A stretch of DNA of 64,000 nucleotides from Promicromonospora sukumoe (GTDB taxonomy: Bacteria; Actinomycetota; Actinomycetes; Actinomycetales; Cellulomonadaceae), in the NCBI RefSeq assembly GCF_014137995.1, contig NZ_JACGWV010000003.1:124001-188000 (forward strand), read 5' to 3'. This document shows positions 36,434-44,489 of the stretch, piece after piece; the first letter of the stretch is position 1, and every line of letters starts with the position of its first letter. A model generated the notes under the pieces. The model searched no databases. It was not told the DNA's origin and worked only from the letters and a program-made list of their open reading frames with translations. A program made the position numbers and the translations under genes.

Positions 36434-37617
36434 GCACCATGACCGGACCGCTGACCGACGTCGTCGTCGTCGACCTCTCCCGTGCCCTCGCCGGGCCGCA
36501 CGCCACCATGATGCTCGGCGACCTGGGTGCGCGCGTCGTCAAGGTGGAGGTGCCCGGCCGCGGCGACGACACGCGCGGCTGGGGCCCGCCGTTCGTCGGC
36601 GAGGAGGACGGGCGCGAGTCCACGTACTTCCTGTCCGCGAACCGGAACAAGGAGTCGATAGCTCTCGACCTCAAGGCCGACGCCGACCGGGCGACCCTCC
36701 TCGACCTCGTCGACCGCGCCGACGTGCTCGTGGAGAACTTCCGGCCCGGGGTCCTGGACCGGCTCGGGCTCGGCGTCGACACGCTGCTGGAGCGCAACCC
36801 GCGCCTGGTGGTGCTCTCGATCACCGGTTTCGGGCACGACGGGCCGGAGGGCGGCCGCGCCGGGTACGACCAGATCGCCCAGGGCGAGGCCGGCCTGATG
36901 TCGCTCACCGGTTCCGGTCCCGACGACCCCCAGCGCGTGGGCGTGCCGATCGGCGACCTGCTCGCCGGGATCTACGGCGCGTACGGCGTGCTGGCGGCGC
37001 TGCACGAGCGGCACCGCACCGGCGTCGGGCAGGTCGTACGGACGTCGCTGCTGGCCGCCGTCACCGGCGTGCACGCCTTCCAGGGCACCCGCTGGACGGT
37101 CGCCGGGGAGGTGGGGCACGCGCAGGGCAACCACCATCCTTCGATCGCGCCGTACGGCCTGTTCCGCTGCCGTGACGGCGCCGTCCAGATAGCCGTCGGG
37201 TCCGAGGCGCTGTGGCAGAAGTTCTGCCTCGCCTTCGGGCTCGACGCTGACGCGGAGGGCCTGCGGAGCAACCCCGAGCGGGTGGCCCGCCGCGACCAGG
37301 TGATCAAGGTGGTCGAGGACGCCTTCGAGGCCTACGACTCCGACGCGCTGCTCACCCGGCTGTCCGACGCCGGGATCCCGGCGGGCCGGGTGCGTACGCT
37401 CGACGAGGTGTACGCATGGGAGCAGACGGCGAGCCAGGGCCTGCTCGTCGACGTCGTGCACACGAGCCTCGGCCGGCTCACCCTGCCCGGCCCGCCGCTG
37501 CGGTTCTTCGACGCCGACGGCGCCGAGGTCACGCGGCGCGAGCACCGGGCGCCGCCGGTGCTCGACGAGCACGCCGCCCGGATCAGGGCGTGGCTCGACG
37601 CCTCGGGGGCGTCGTGA
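36430..37617 (+). CDS. Type III (CaiB/BaiF) CoA transferase, organic-acid locus
   Basis: Activates an imported acid as its CoA thioester by exchange. Of 395 residues, the core shows VVDLSRALAGPHATMML, LGARVVKVEVPGRGDDTR, the NRNKESIALDLK loop and the catalytic Asp in GVPIGDLLAGIYGAYG. The GTG start overlaps the carrier stop; an ATG three codons later is the alternative. Its stop overlaps the next GTG, so carrier, transferase and carboxyltransferase form one coupled unit. Confidence 0.9.
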   Translation: MSTMTGPLTDVVVVDLSRALAGPHATMMLGDLGARVVKVEVPGRGDDTRGWGPPFVGEEDGRESTYFLSANRNKESIALDLKADADRATLLDLVDRADVLVENFRPGVLDRLGLGVDTLLERNPRLVVLSITGFGHDGPEGGRAGYDQIAQGEAGLMSLTGSGPDDPQRVGVPIGDLLAGIYGAYGVLAALHERHRTGVGQVVRTSLLAAVTGVHAFQGTRWTVAGEVGHAQGNHHPSIAPYGLFRCRDGAVQIAVGSEALWQKFCLAFGLDADAEGLRSNPERVARRDQVIKVVEDAFEAYDSDALLTRLSDAGIPAGRVRTLDEVYAWEQTASQGLLVDVVHTSLGRLTLPGPPLRFFDADGAEVTRREHRAPPVLDEHAARIRAWLDASGAS

Positions 37618-39032
37618 CCCGGCGCTGGAGCGCCCGCGAGCTGCTCGACCTGGTGCTCGACCCCGGCAGCTTCGAGTCCTGGGACGAGCCGGTCGACACC
37701 TCCGGGCACCCGGCCGAGTACCGCGCGGTGCTGGCCGCCGCGGCCGAGAAGGCCGGCACCGACGAGTCCGTGCTCACCGGGCGCGGGCAGGTCCGCGGCC
37801 GGCCCGTGGTGGTGGTCGTCAACGAGTTCCGGTTCCTCGGCGGCTCGATCGGCCGGGCCGCCGCGCAGCGGATCACCGCCGCCGTCCGGCGCGCGACGGC
37901 GGAGCGGCTCCCCGTCCTGGCGACGACGGCGTCCGGCGGGACCCGGATGCAGGAGGGCACCCCCGCCTTCCTGCGCATGGTCGAGATCTCGCGCGCCGTC
38001 ATGGCGCACCGCGACGCCGGCCTGCCCTACCTCGTCTACCTGCGGCACCCCACGACCGGCGGCGTCTACGCGTCCTGGGGCTCGCTCGCCCACCTCACCG
38101 TCGCCGAACCGGGCGCGCTCATCGGCTTCCTGGGCCCGCGCGTCGTCGAGGCCCTCACCGGGAAGGCCCTGCCCGACGGCGTGCAGTCCGCCGAGAACCT
38201 CGCCGCCAAGGGCGTGCTCGACGGCGTCGTCACCCCCGAGAGCCTGCCCGCCCTGGTCGAACGGGCGCTCGCGGTGCTCGTCGACCCGCCGGCGCCGTCG
38301 GCCCTGCCGCGCCGTACCGGCGAGCCCTCCGGGACGACGTCGGCCTGGGACTCCGTGCTGCGTACCCGCACCGAGGGGCGGGTCGGGGTGCGGGACCTGC
38401 TGCGGTACGGCGCGACCGGGACCGTCCGGCTGTCCGGCACGGACGAGGGCGAGCGGGACGAGTCGATGCTGGTCGCGCTCACGCGGCTCGACGGCCGGCC
38501 GTGCCTCGTCGTCGGGCAGGACCGGACCCGGCAGTCGGAGAGCACTCCGATGGGGCCCGCCGCGCTGCGCGTGGCCCGGCGCGCGATGGGGCTGGCCGAG
38601 GAGCTGCGGCTGCCGCTGGTCGCCGTGATCGACACCCCCGGCGCCGAGCTCTCGGAGGCCGCCGAGGAGGGCGCGCTCGCCGGCGAGATTGCGCGCTGCA
38701 TGGCCGCGCTGACCCGGATGACCGTGCCGACGCTGTCGGTGATCCTCGGCCAGGGCTGCGGCGGCGGGGCGCTCGCGCTGCTGCCCGCGCGGGCCGTGAT
38801 CGCGGCCGAGCACGCCTGGCTGTCGCCGCTGCCGCCCGAGGGGGCGAGCGTCATCGTGCACGGGGACACGACGCACGCGGCCGAGCTGGCGGAGGCGCAG
38901 CACATCCGGGCGGTGGACCTGCTCGCCGAGGGCGCGGTGCAGCGCGTGGTCCCGGAGCACGACGCCGACACGGTCCGCGACGTCGCGGTGGCGGTCGCGG
39001 CGGAGTGCGCGGCGGTGCTGGCTGGTCGGTAG
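37614..39032 (+). CDS. Fused acyl-CoA carboxyltransferase (AccD-AccA-like)
   Basis: A 472-residue protein with two crotonase-fold halves. The first contains the acyl-CoA oxyanion region TTASGGTRMQEG and GGVYASWGSLAHL. The second has TPGAELSEAAEEGALAGEI and ILGQGCGGGALALLPA. It lacks the AccD zinc ribbon, and no biotin carboxylase or biotin carrier gene is near, so ordinary acetyl-CoA carboxylation is doubtful. Given the context it may work as a malonyl-CoA (or related) carboxyltransferase or decarboxylase component. The last two residues and the stop lie in a hairpin repeat. Confidence 0.8.
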   Translation: MTRRWSARELLDLVLDPGSFESWDEPVDTSGHPAEYRAVLAAAAEKAGTDESVLTGRGQVRGRPVVVVVNEFRFLGGSIGRAAAQRITAAVRRATAERLPVLATTASGGTRMQEGTPAFLRMVEISRAVMAHRDAGLPYLVYLRHPTTGGVYASWGSLAHLTVAEPGALIGFLGPRVVEALTGKALPDGVQSAENLAAKGVLDGVVTPESLPALVERALAVLVDPPAPSALPRRTGEPSGTTSAWDSVLRTRTEGRVGVRDLLRYGATGTVRLSGTDEGERDESMLVALTRLDGRPCLVVGQDRTRQSESTPMGPAALRVARRAMGLAEELRLPLVAVIDTPGAELSEAAEEGALAGEIARCMAALTRMTVPTLSVILGQGCGGGALALLPARAVIAAEHAWLSPLPPEGASVIVHGDTTHAAELAEAQHIRAVDLLAEGAVQRVVPEHDADTVRDVAVAVAAECAAVLAGR

Positions 39033-39118
39033 TTTCGGGTGGTCGGTAGAACGTCAGGTAGTCGGCACCTCGGAATACCGATCACCTGACATTCTGCCGA
39101 CCACCCGAATTGCCGACC
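39024..39118. repeat. 95-nt imperfect inverted repeat
   Basis: Arms of about 40 nt beginning GGTCGGTAGTTTCGGGTGG and ending with its near-complement GGTGGTCGG-type segment, with C/T changes that often keep G-U pairing. It spans the stop of the carboxyltransferase gene and ends 7 bp from the TSUP stop, so it can serve as a shared terminator of convergent genes. Confidence 0.8.
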
Positions 39119-39124
39119 TCGCAG

Positions 39125-39919
39125 CTAGCGCTTTTCCAAGGCCTTGCGGATCTGCTGGACCAGGGCGAACACCAGGAGCGCCGCGAACAGGATCGACGCC
39201 ACGTTGTCGGGCAGCACCACCGACAGGCTCGCGCCGCCGAACGAGAAGACCGACGCCACGAGGCCGATGATCGCCGCCGTCTTGAGGTGCACCAGGCCGT
39301 TGCGCGCGTTGACCCACGTGCCCGAGATCGCCGTCGGGATCATCGCGACCAGGGACGTGCCCTTGGCGAGCGCGGGAGCGAAGTCGAACAGCGCGGACAG
39401 CCCCGGCACGGCGATCTGGCCGCCGCCGATGCCGAGCAGGCCCGAGGCGATGCCCATGACGAGGCCGAGCCCGACCATGCCCGCGCCGTCGAGCAGGCTG
39501 GGGATGCCCTGCGCGGTGTCGACGGACGGCGGGTCGACGAACGAGTCGAGCAGGGACCGCACGATGCCGGCGACGAGCACGCCGACGAACAGCCAGCGCA
39601 GCAGGGTCTCCGGCACGCGGGCGAGCAGCCGCGCCCCGTAGGCCGCGCCCACCACGGAGCCGACGACGAGCAGCGCGGCGGAGATCAGGTCGACCGCCTG
39701 GTGCGTGAGGTACGGGATGGACCCGACGATCGCGGCCGGGAGGATCGCGGCGAGCGAGTAGGCGCTGGCCCGGCGCTGCGTCAGGCCGCCGAGCGAGGTG
39801 AGGAGCGGCACCATCACGATGCCGCCGCCGAGCCCGAACAGCCCGGAGAAGGCCCCACCGACGATCCCGACGAGGACGGCGCGCGGTGGGGTCAAGGAGT
39901 CGTCAGTCTGCTCGGTCAC
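39125..39919 (-). CDS. TSUP (TauE/SafE) family permease 2
   Basis: A 264-residue, eight-helix anion permease. Both family motifs are present: GGAFSGLFGLGGGIVMVPLL and GIASGLLGIGGGQIAVPGL. The GTG start lies 17 bp inside the upstream kinase gene, so it is coupled. It is not closely similar in sequence to the TSUP at 33522, which lies on the far side of the organic-acid genes. Confidence 0.88.
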   Translation of the reverse strand: MTEQTDDSLTPPRAVLVGIVGGAFSGLFGLGGGIVMVPLLTSLGGLTQRRASAYSLAAILPAAIVGSIPYLTHQAVDLISAALLVVGSVVGAAYGARLLARVPETLLRWLFVGVLVAGIVRSLLDSFVDPPSVDTAQGIPSLLDGAGMVGLGLVMGIASGLLGIGGGQIAVPGLSALFDFAPALAKGTSLVAMIPTAISGTWVNARNGLVHLKTAAIIGLVASVFSFGGASLSVVLPDNVASILFAALLVFALVQQIRKALEKR

Positions 39920-40460
39920 TCCGTGATGATCTCAGGTGTGCGGCGATGGTCCGCGCGCAGTCCAGGGACCCGGTGTCCGTGGTGTCGACCTCCAGGTCGT
40001 AGTGCACACCCCGGTGGACGACGTCGGCCTGCCGCTCGGCCATGCCCGTGACCCGGTCGCCGCGGGCGGCCTCGCGCCGGGCCGCGACCGCCGGGTCGCA
40101 CCGCACGCCGACCCAGAGCGTCGGCACGTCGCCGAGCGCGTCGAGCCAGCGGCGCTGCGACCCGGCGCCGCCGAGGAACACGTCGTCGACCACGAGGTGC
40201 GCGCCCGCGCGGGCCATGGCGACCAGCCCGGCGATCCAGGCGTCCTGGAGCTCCATGAAGTCCTGCCCGACGGCGACGCCGCCGTCGTCGGCGAACCCGA
40301 TGCCGTCGCCGCCGGCCGTGAGGCGGGCGGGCATCGCGTCGACGAGGGTGTCGACGCTGAGCGAGAGCCAGGCCTCGGGCAGCACGGCCTGCAGGTCGCG
40401 CGCGATCGCGGACTTGCCGGAGCTCGATCCGCCGTTGAGAACGATGACCTGCGTGTTCAT
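39903..40460 (-). CDS. Chloramphenicol phosphotransferase-like small kinase
   Basis: A 185-residue P-loop kinase with Walker A GGSSSGKS at residues 10-17 and a core including LSLSVDTLVDAMP, LVVDDVFL and VGVRCDPAVAARREAARGDR. This matches the chloramphenicol 3-O-phosphotransferase family, although many members phosphorylate other small molecules, so resistance should not be assumed. The ATG is six bases after a TACGGT -10. It is divergent from clpB. Confidence 0.82.
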   Translation of the reverse strand: MNTQVIVLNGGSSSGKSAIARDLQAVLPEAWLSLSVDTLVDAMPARLTAGGDGIGFADDGGVAVGQDFMELQDAWIAGLVAMARAGAHLVVDDVFLGGAGSQRRWLDALGDVPTLWVGVRCDPAVAARREAARGDRVTGMAERQADVVHRGVHYDLEVDTTDTGSLDCARTIAAHLRSSRSDRAD

Positions 40461-40466
40461 CCGGCC

Positions 40467-40472
40467 ACCGTA
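40467..40472 (-). promoter_or_regulatory. -10 element, leaderless promoter of small kinase
   Basis: TACGGT on the minus strand with spacer GGCCGG to the ATG at 40460. Confidence 0.55.
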
Positions 40473-40505
40473 CGAGTGTCGGTGACGCGCGCTACAGTGA
40501 TTTAC

Positions 40506-40530
40506 AAGTTGAGCGGAATAGACTCAACTT
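40506..40530 (+). promoter_or_regulatory. HAIR element (HspR operator) of clpB
   Basis: AAGTTGAG-N9-CTCAACTT with 8-bp perfect arms, matching the HAIR consensus CTTGAGT-N7-ACTCAAG in spacing and core. A -10-like TACAGT lies at 40493-40498 just upstream. HspR represses dnaK and clpB operons in actinomycetes, so heat-induced derepression is expected. Confidence 0.85.
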
Positions 40531-40588
40531 TGAGGCGGTTTCATCGAGGTAGGGCTCCGCCCACCAACCACCAGCCCCGGGAGGCTTC

Positions 40589-43231
40589 ATGGACACCAAG
40601 TTCACGACCATGTCGCAGCAGGCGATCGGCGACGCCATCCAGTCGGCGTCGGCCGCCGGCAACCCGCAGCTCGAGCCGGTCCACCTGCTCGCCTCGCTGC
40701 TCCAGCAGGAGCGCGGCGTGGCCGTCGGCCTGCTCGACGCGGTCGGGGCGAACGCGCAGACGATCGGCCGGCAGGTGCGCGCGGCCCTCGTCGCGCTGCC
40801 CCAGGCCAGCGGCACCAGCACGGCCCAGCCGAGCGCCAGCCGCGCCCTGGCGACCGTCCTCGACCTGGCGGGCAAGGAGGCCCAGGGGCTCGGCGACGAG
40901 TACGTCTCCACCGAGCACCTGCTCATCGCGCTCGCGGCGGGCCAGTCGCCCACGGCCCAGATCCTGTCCGACGCCGGGGCCACGGCCGACGCCCTGCGCG
41001 CGGCCCTGCCCGCCGTCCGCGGGTCCGGCCGCGTCACGAGCCCCAACCCGGAGGGCACCTACAAGGCGCTGGAGCAGTACGGCACCGACCTGACGCAGCA
41101 GGCGCGGGACGGCAAGCTGGACCCCGTCATCGGCCGCGACTCGGAGATCCGGCGCGTGATCCAGGTGCTGAGCCGCCGCACCAAGAACAACCCGGTCCTC
41201 ATCGGCGAGCCCGGCGTCGGCAAGACCGCGGTCGTCGAGGGGCTGGCCCAGCGCGTGGTGGCCGGCGACGTGCCCGAGTCCCTCAAGGGCAAGCGCCTGA
41301 TCTCCCTCGACCTCGCGTCGATGGTGGCCGGCGCCAAGTACCGCGGCGAGTTCGAGGAGCGCCTCAAGGCGGTCCTGGAGGAGATCACGGCGTCGGACGG
41401 CGAGGTGGTCACCTTCATCGACGAGCTGCACACCGTCGTCGGCGCGGGGGCGGGCGGCGACGGCGCGATGGACGCCGGTAACATGCTCAAGCCCATGCTC
41501 GCGCGTGGCGAGCTCCGCATGGTCGGCGCCACCACGCTCGACGAGTACCGCGAGCACATCGAGAAGGACCCCGCGCTGGAGCGCCGGTTCCAGCAGGTGT
41601 TCGTGGGCGAGCCGTCGGTCGAGGACACCGTGGCGATCCTGCGTGGCCTCAAGGAGCGCTACGAGGCGCACCACAAGGTGACGATCGCCGACTCGGCGCT
41701 CGTGGCCGCCGCGTCGCTGTCCGACCGGTACATCTCCGGCCGGCAGCTCCCCGACAAGGCGATCGACCTGGTCGACGAGGCCGCGTCCCGCCTGCGCATG
41801 GAGCTCGACTCCTCGCCGATCGAGATCGACGAGCTGCAGCGTGCCGTCACGCGCCTGGAGATGGAGGAGGTCGTGCTCTCCGAGTCGGCCGACGCCGCCT
41901 CCAAGGACCGGCTCGAACGACTCCGGGCCGACCTCGCGGACCGTCGCGAGGCCCTGGCCGCGCTCACGGCGCGCTGGGAGTCCGAGAAGGCCGGGCACAA
42001 CCGGGTCGGCGACCTGCGTGCGCGTCTCGACGAGCTGCGCACCGACGCCGAGCGCCAGCTCCGCGAGGGCGACCTGGAGGGCGCGGCGCGTATCCGGTAC
42101 GGCGAGATCCCCGTGGTCGAGAAGGAGCTCGCGGCCGCCGAGGAGGCGGAGGCGACGAGCGAGGTCTCGACAGGCTCGACCGCCGGTGAGCCGCTGGTCG
42201 AGCGTGTCGAGACCCCGCCGATGATCGCCGACAAGGTCGGCGCCGACGAGATCGCCGAGGTGGTCGCCGCCTGGACCGGCATCCCCGCCGGGCGGCTGCT
42301 GCAGGGCGAGTCCGAGAAGCTCCTGCACATGGAGGACGTGCTCGGGCAGCGCCTCATCGGCCAGCGGGCCGCGGTCGCCGCGGTGTCCGACGCCGTGCGG
42401 CGCACCCGGGCCGGCGTCTCCGACCCCGACAGGCCCACGGGCTCGTTCCTGTTCCTCGGTCCCACGGGCGTGGGCAAGACCGAGCTCGCCAAGTCGCTGG
42501 CGGACTTCCTGTTCGACGACGAGCGCGCCATGGTGCGCATCGACATGTCCGAGTACGGGGAGAAGCACTCCGTGGCGCGGCTCGTCGGCGCGCCCCCGGG
42601 CTACGTCGGGTACGAGGAGGGCGGCCAGCTCACCGAGGCCGTCCGGCGCCGGCCCTACTCCGTGGTGCTGCTGGACGAGGTGGAGAAGGCCCACCCGGAG
42701 GTCTTCGACATCCTGCTCCAGGTGCTCGACGACGGCCGCCTCACCGACGGCCAGGGCCGCACCGTGGACTTCCGCAACGCGATCCTGGTGCTGACCTCGA
42801 ACCTCGGCTCGCAGTTCCTCGTGGAACCGATGCTGTCGGACGAGGAGCGGCGGGAGTCCGTGATGACCGCCGTCCGCGCGGCGTTCAAGCCGGAGTTCCT
42901 CAACCGGCTCGACGACGTGGTGATCTTCGACGCGCTGTCGCTCGACGAGCTCGGCCGCATCGTCGACCTGCAGGTCGAGGCCTTCGGCAGGCGGCTGGGC
43001 GACCGGCGCATCACGCTGGAGGTCACCGCGGCGGCCCGCGAGTGGCTGGCCCTGGAGGGCTTCGACCCGGCCTACGGCGCCCGGCCGCTGCGCCGCCTCG
43101 TGCAGCGCGAGATCGGCGACCGCCTGGCGCGGCTGCTGCTCGCGGGCGAGGTGTCCGACGGCGACACCGTGCTCGTGGACCGCGCCGACGGCGAGGGCCT
43201 GACCCTCGAACGGCGGGTGCTCACGGCATAG
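40589..43231 (+). CDS. clpB: ATP-dependent chaperone ClpB
   Basis: A hexameric disaggregase working with DnaK, 880 residues. The Clp N-domain ([17 protein letters not shown]) comes first. NBD1 has Walker [10 protein letters not shown] and Walker [11 protein letters not shown]. The coiled M-domain is at about 400-520. NBD2 has [27 protein letters not shown] and a C-terminal [13 protein letters not shown]. The ATG follows GGGAGGC. Between M-domain and NBD2 (residues about 525-542) sits a paired copy of the VEPVET-type repeat, [17 protein letters not shown], absent from typical ClpB. It is controlled by the HAIR element. Confidence 0.96.
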   Translation: MDTKFTTMSQQAIGDAIQSASAAGNPQLEPVHLLASLLQQERGVAVGLLDAVGANAQTIGRQVRAALVALPQASGTSTAQPSASRALATVLDLAGKEAQGLGDEYVSTEHLLIALAAGQSPTAQILSDAGATADALRAALPAVRGSGRVTSPNPEGTYKALEQYGTDLTQQARDGKLDPVIGRDSEIRRVIQVLSRRTKNNPVLIGEPGVGKTAVVEGLAQRVVAGDVPESLKGKRLISLDLASMVAGAKYRGEFEERLKAVLEEITASDGEVVTFIDELHTVVGAGAGGDGAMDAGNMLKPMLARGELRMVGATTLDEYREHIEKDPALERRFQQVFVGEPSVEDTVAILRGLKERYEAHHKVTIADSALVAAASLSDRYISGRQLPDKAIDLVDEAASRLRMELDSSPIEIDELQRAVTRLEMEEVVLSESADAASKDRLERLRADLADRREALAALTARWESEKAGHNRVGDLRARLDELRTDAERQLREGDLEGAARIRYGEIPVVEKELAAAEEAEATSEVSTGSTAGEPLVERVETPPMIADKVGADEIAEVVAAWTGIPAGRLLQGESEKLLHMEDVLGQRLIGQRAAVAAVSDAVRRTRAGVSDPDRPTGSFLFLGPTGVGKTELAKSLADFLFDDERAMVRIDMSEYGEKHSVARLVGAPPGYVGYEEGGQLTEAVRRRPYSVVLLDEVEKAHPEVFDILLQVLDDGRLTDGQGRTVDFRNAILVLTSNLGSQFLVEPMLSDEERRESVMTAVRAAFKPEFLNRLDDVVIFDALSLDELGRIVDLQVEAFGRRLGDRRITLEVTAAAREWLALEGFDPAYGARPLRRLVQREIGDRLARLLLAGEVSDGDTVLVDRADGEGLTLERRVLTA
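42163..42214. repeat. GGTCGAGCCTGTCGAGACC-family repeat, inverted pair inside clpB
   Basis: GGTCTCGACAGGCTCGACC at 42163-42181 and GGTCGAGCGTGTCGAGACC at 42196-42214 face each other across 14 nt, forming a 19-bp stem with one mismatch. The 52-nt unit lies in frame in the ClpB linker before NBD2. Confidence 0.88.
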
Positions 43232-43333
43232 CCGGCGCCCGGACGGCGGTCCGGATGTGGCGGTCCTGTGAAGGTGGCCGTCCCGACGCCCAGAACCCGA
43301 ATTGCCGCTCGTCCCTCTGTATGTGCGGGGTGA

Positions 43334-43361
43334 AGTCGCGCGCGGTCGGCCGCGCGCGACT
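43334..43361 (+). terminator. Hairpin downstream of clpB
   Basis: A 12-bp perfect stem, AGTCGCGCGCGG with its complement, and loop TCGG, 102 bp after the clpB stop, without a T-run. The rest of the 202-bp gap shows only small inverted repeats. Confidence 0.6.
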
Positions 43362-43433
43362 CCGGCACGGTCAGGGCGCGCGGGGGTGAGCCGGGGGGCG
43401 CCATCAGGTGAGGCAGACGGTCAAGGAGGCCCG

Positions 43434-44489
43434 ATGCTGCGGTTCCACTTCACGTCGGACGATCTGGCCCGGGTCCGGATCGCACCCGGCCCGGACCCCC
43501 TGTGGGAGACGCTGCTCAGCGCCCACGTGGTGAACCAGCGCGCCGGGGCCACGCTGTTCGAGCCGTGGCGCGAGCGCGTGCTGACCGGGCTGCCGCCCGC
43601 GGCGCGGATGCTGCTGCGCCTGGCGCCGCCGCGCGGCTACTCGCCGGACTTCCTCACGCCGGCCACGGGCGCGGCCCTGCCGCTGACCGGGTCCGACGCG
43701 TTCGAGACCGGCCTCGACGCCGTCCTGTCGACCTCGCGCGCCCGGCTGCGGCACGACATCTCGCGGCTGGCGCACGGCCGTACGCCGCACGTGTGGATGC
43801 GGGACCTCGCCGACGGGACGGCGCCCGCGCTGCGCGGGCTCGGCGTCGCCATGCGCTCGTACCACGAGCAGGCCCTCGGGCCGTACTGGAGCGGCATCCT
43901 CGCCGCGGTCGACGTCGACCGCGCGGCGCGCACCCGGGCCTGGGTCGCGGGCGGCACCGAGCAGGCCCTGCGGACCCTGCACCCCGCGATCCGGTGGGAG
44001 CACCCCGTGCTGTCGGTGGCGACGGCCGCGGAGCGGGACGTCCACCTGGCGGGCCGCGGCCTGCTCATCGTCCCGTCGTACTTCTGCAACCGGGCGCCGA
44101 TCTCGCTGGCCGACCCCGAGCTCCCGCCGCTGCTGATCTACCCGATCGCCCACGAGCAGGCCCGGCCGGGCACGGCCACGGCCACCGGCTCGGAGGCGCG
44201 GGCCGACGGCGGGCGGCCGCTCACCGCACTCCTCGGTCGCACCCGGGCCGCGGTGCTGCGGTCGCTCGGCACCGGGGCGACGACCAGCGAGCTCGCGCAG
44301 CGGCTGGAGATCTCCCCGGCGTCGGCCTCGGAGCACGCCACGGTGCTGCGCAACGCCGGGCTGGTCTCCAGCGGGCGCGAGCGCAACACGGTGCTGCACG
44401 CGCTGACCCCGCTGGGCCGGACGCTGCTCGACGGCGGCGGCGTCCGGGTCCCGACGGCGTCGCCGGCTACTGCAGCAGATCCTGTGTGA
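43434..44489 (+). CDS. ArsR-type helix-turn-helix protein with DUF5937-like N-terminus
   Basis: A 351-residue regulator. The N-terminus MLRFHFTSDDLARVRIAPGP begins a long effector-like region that I associate with DUF5937, with no membrane helix. The winged helix lies at the end (about residues 255-335): RTRAAVLRSLGTGATTSEL, then ISPASASEHATVLRNAGLV. The ATG follows AAGGAGG. Its target is unknown. Its 3' end overlaps by 23 bp the 3' end of the convergent septum-formation-like gene. Confidence 0.78.
   Translation: MLRFHFTSDDLARVRIAPGPDPLWETLLSAHVVNQRAGATLFEPWRERVLTGLPPAARMLLRLAPPRGYSPDFLTPATGAALPLTGSDAFETGLDAVLSTSRARLRHDISRLAHGRTPHVWMRDLADGTAPALRGLGVAMRSYHEQALGPYWSGILAAVDVDRAARTRAWVAGGTEQALRTLHPAIRWEHPVLSVATAAERDVHLAGRGLLIVPSYFCNRAPISLADPELPPLLIYPIAHEQARPGTATATGSEARADGGRPLTALLGRTRAAVLRSLGTGATTSELAQRLEISPASASEHATVLRNAGLVSSGRERNTVLHALTPLGRTLLDGGGVRVPTASPATAADPV

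Noticed and set aside
39903..40460. Chloramphenicol resistance gene
   Set aside because: The fold matches the phosphotransferase family, but members have varied substrates and nothing nearby indicates antibiotic production or resistance.
43232..43433. tRNA or other structural RNA in the gap after clpB
   Set aside because: No cloverleaf or T-loop sequence is visible; only simple inverted repeats are present.
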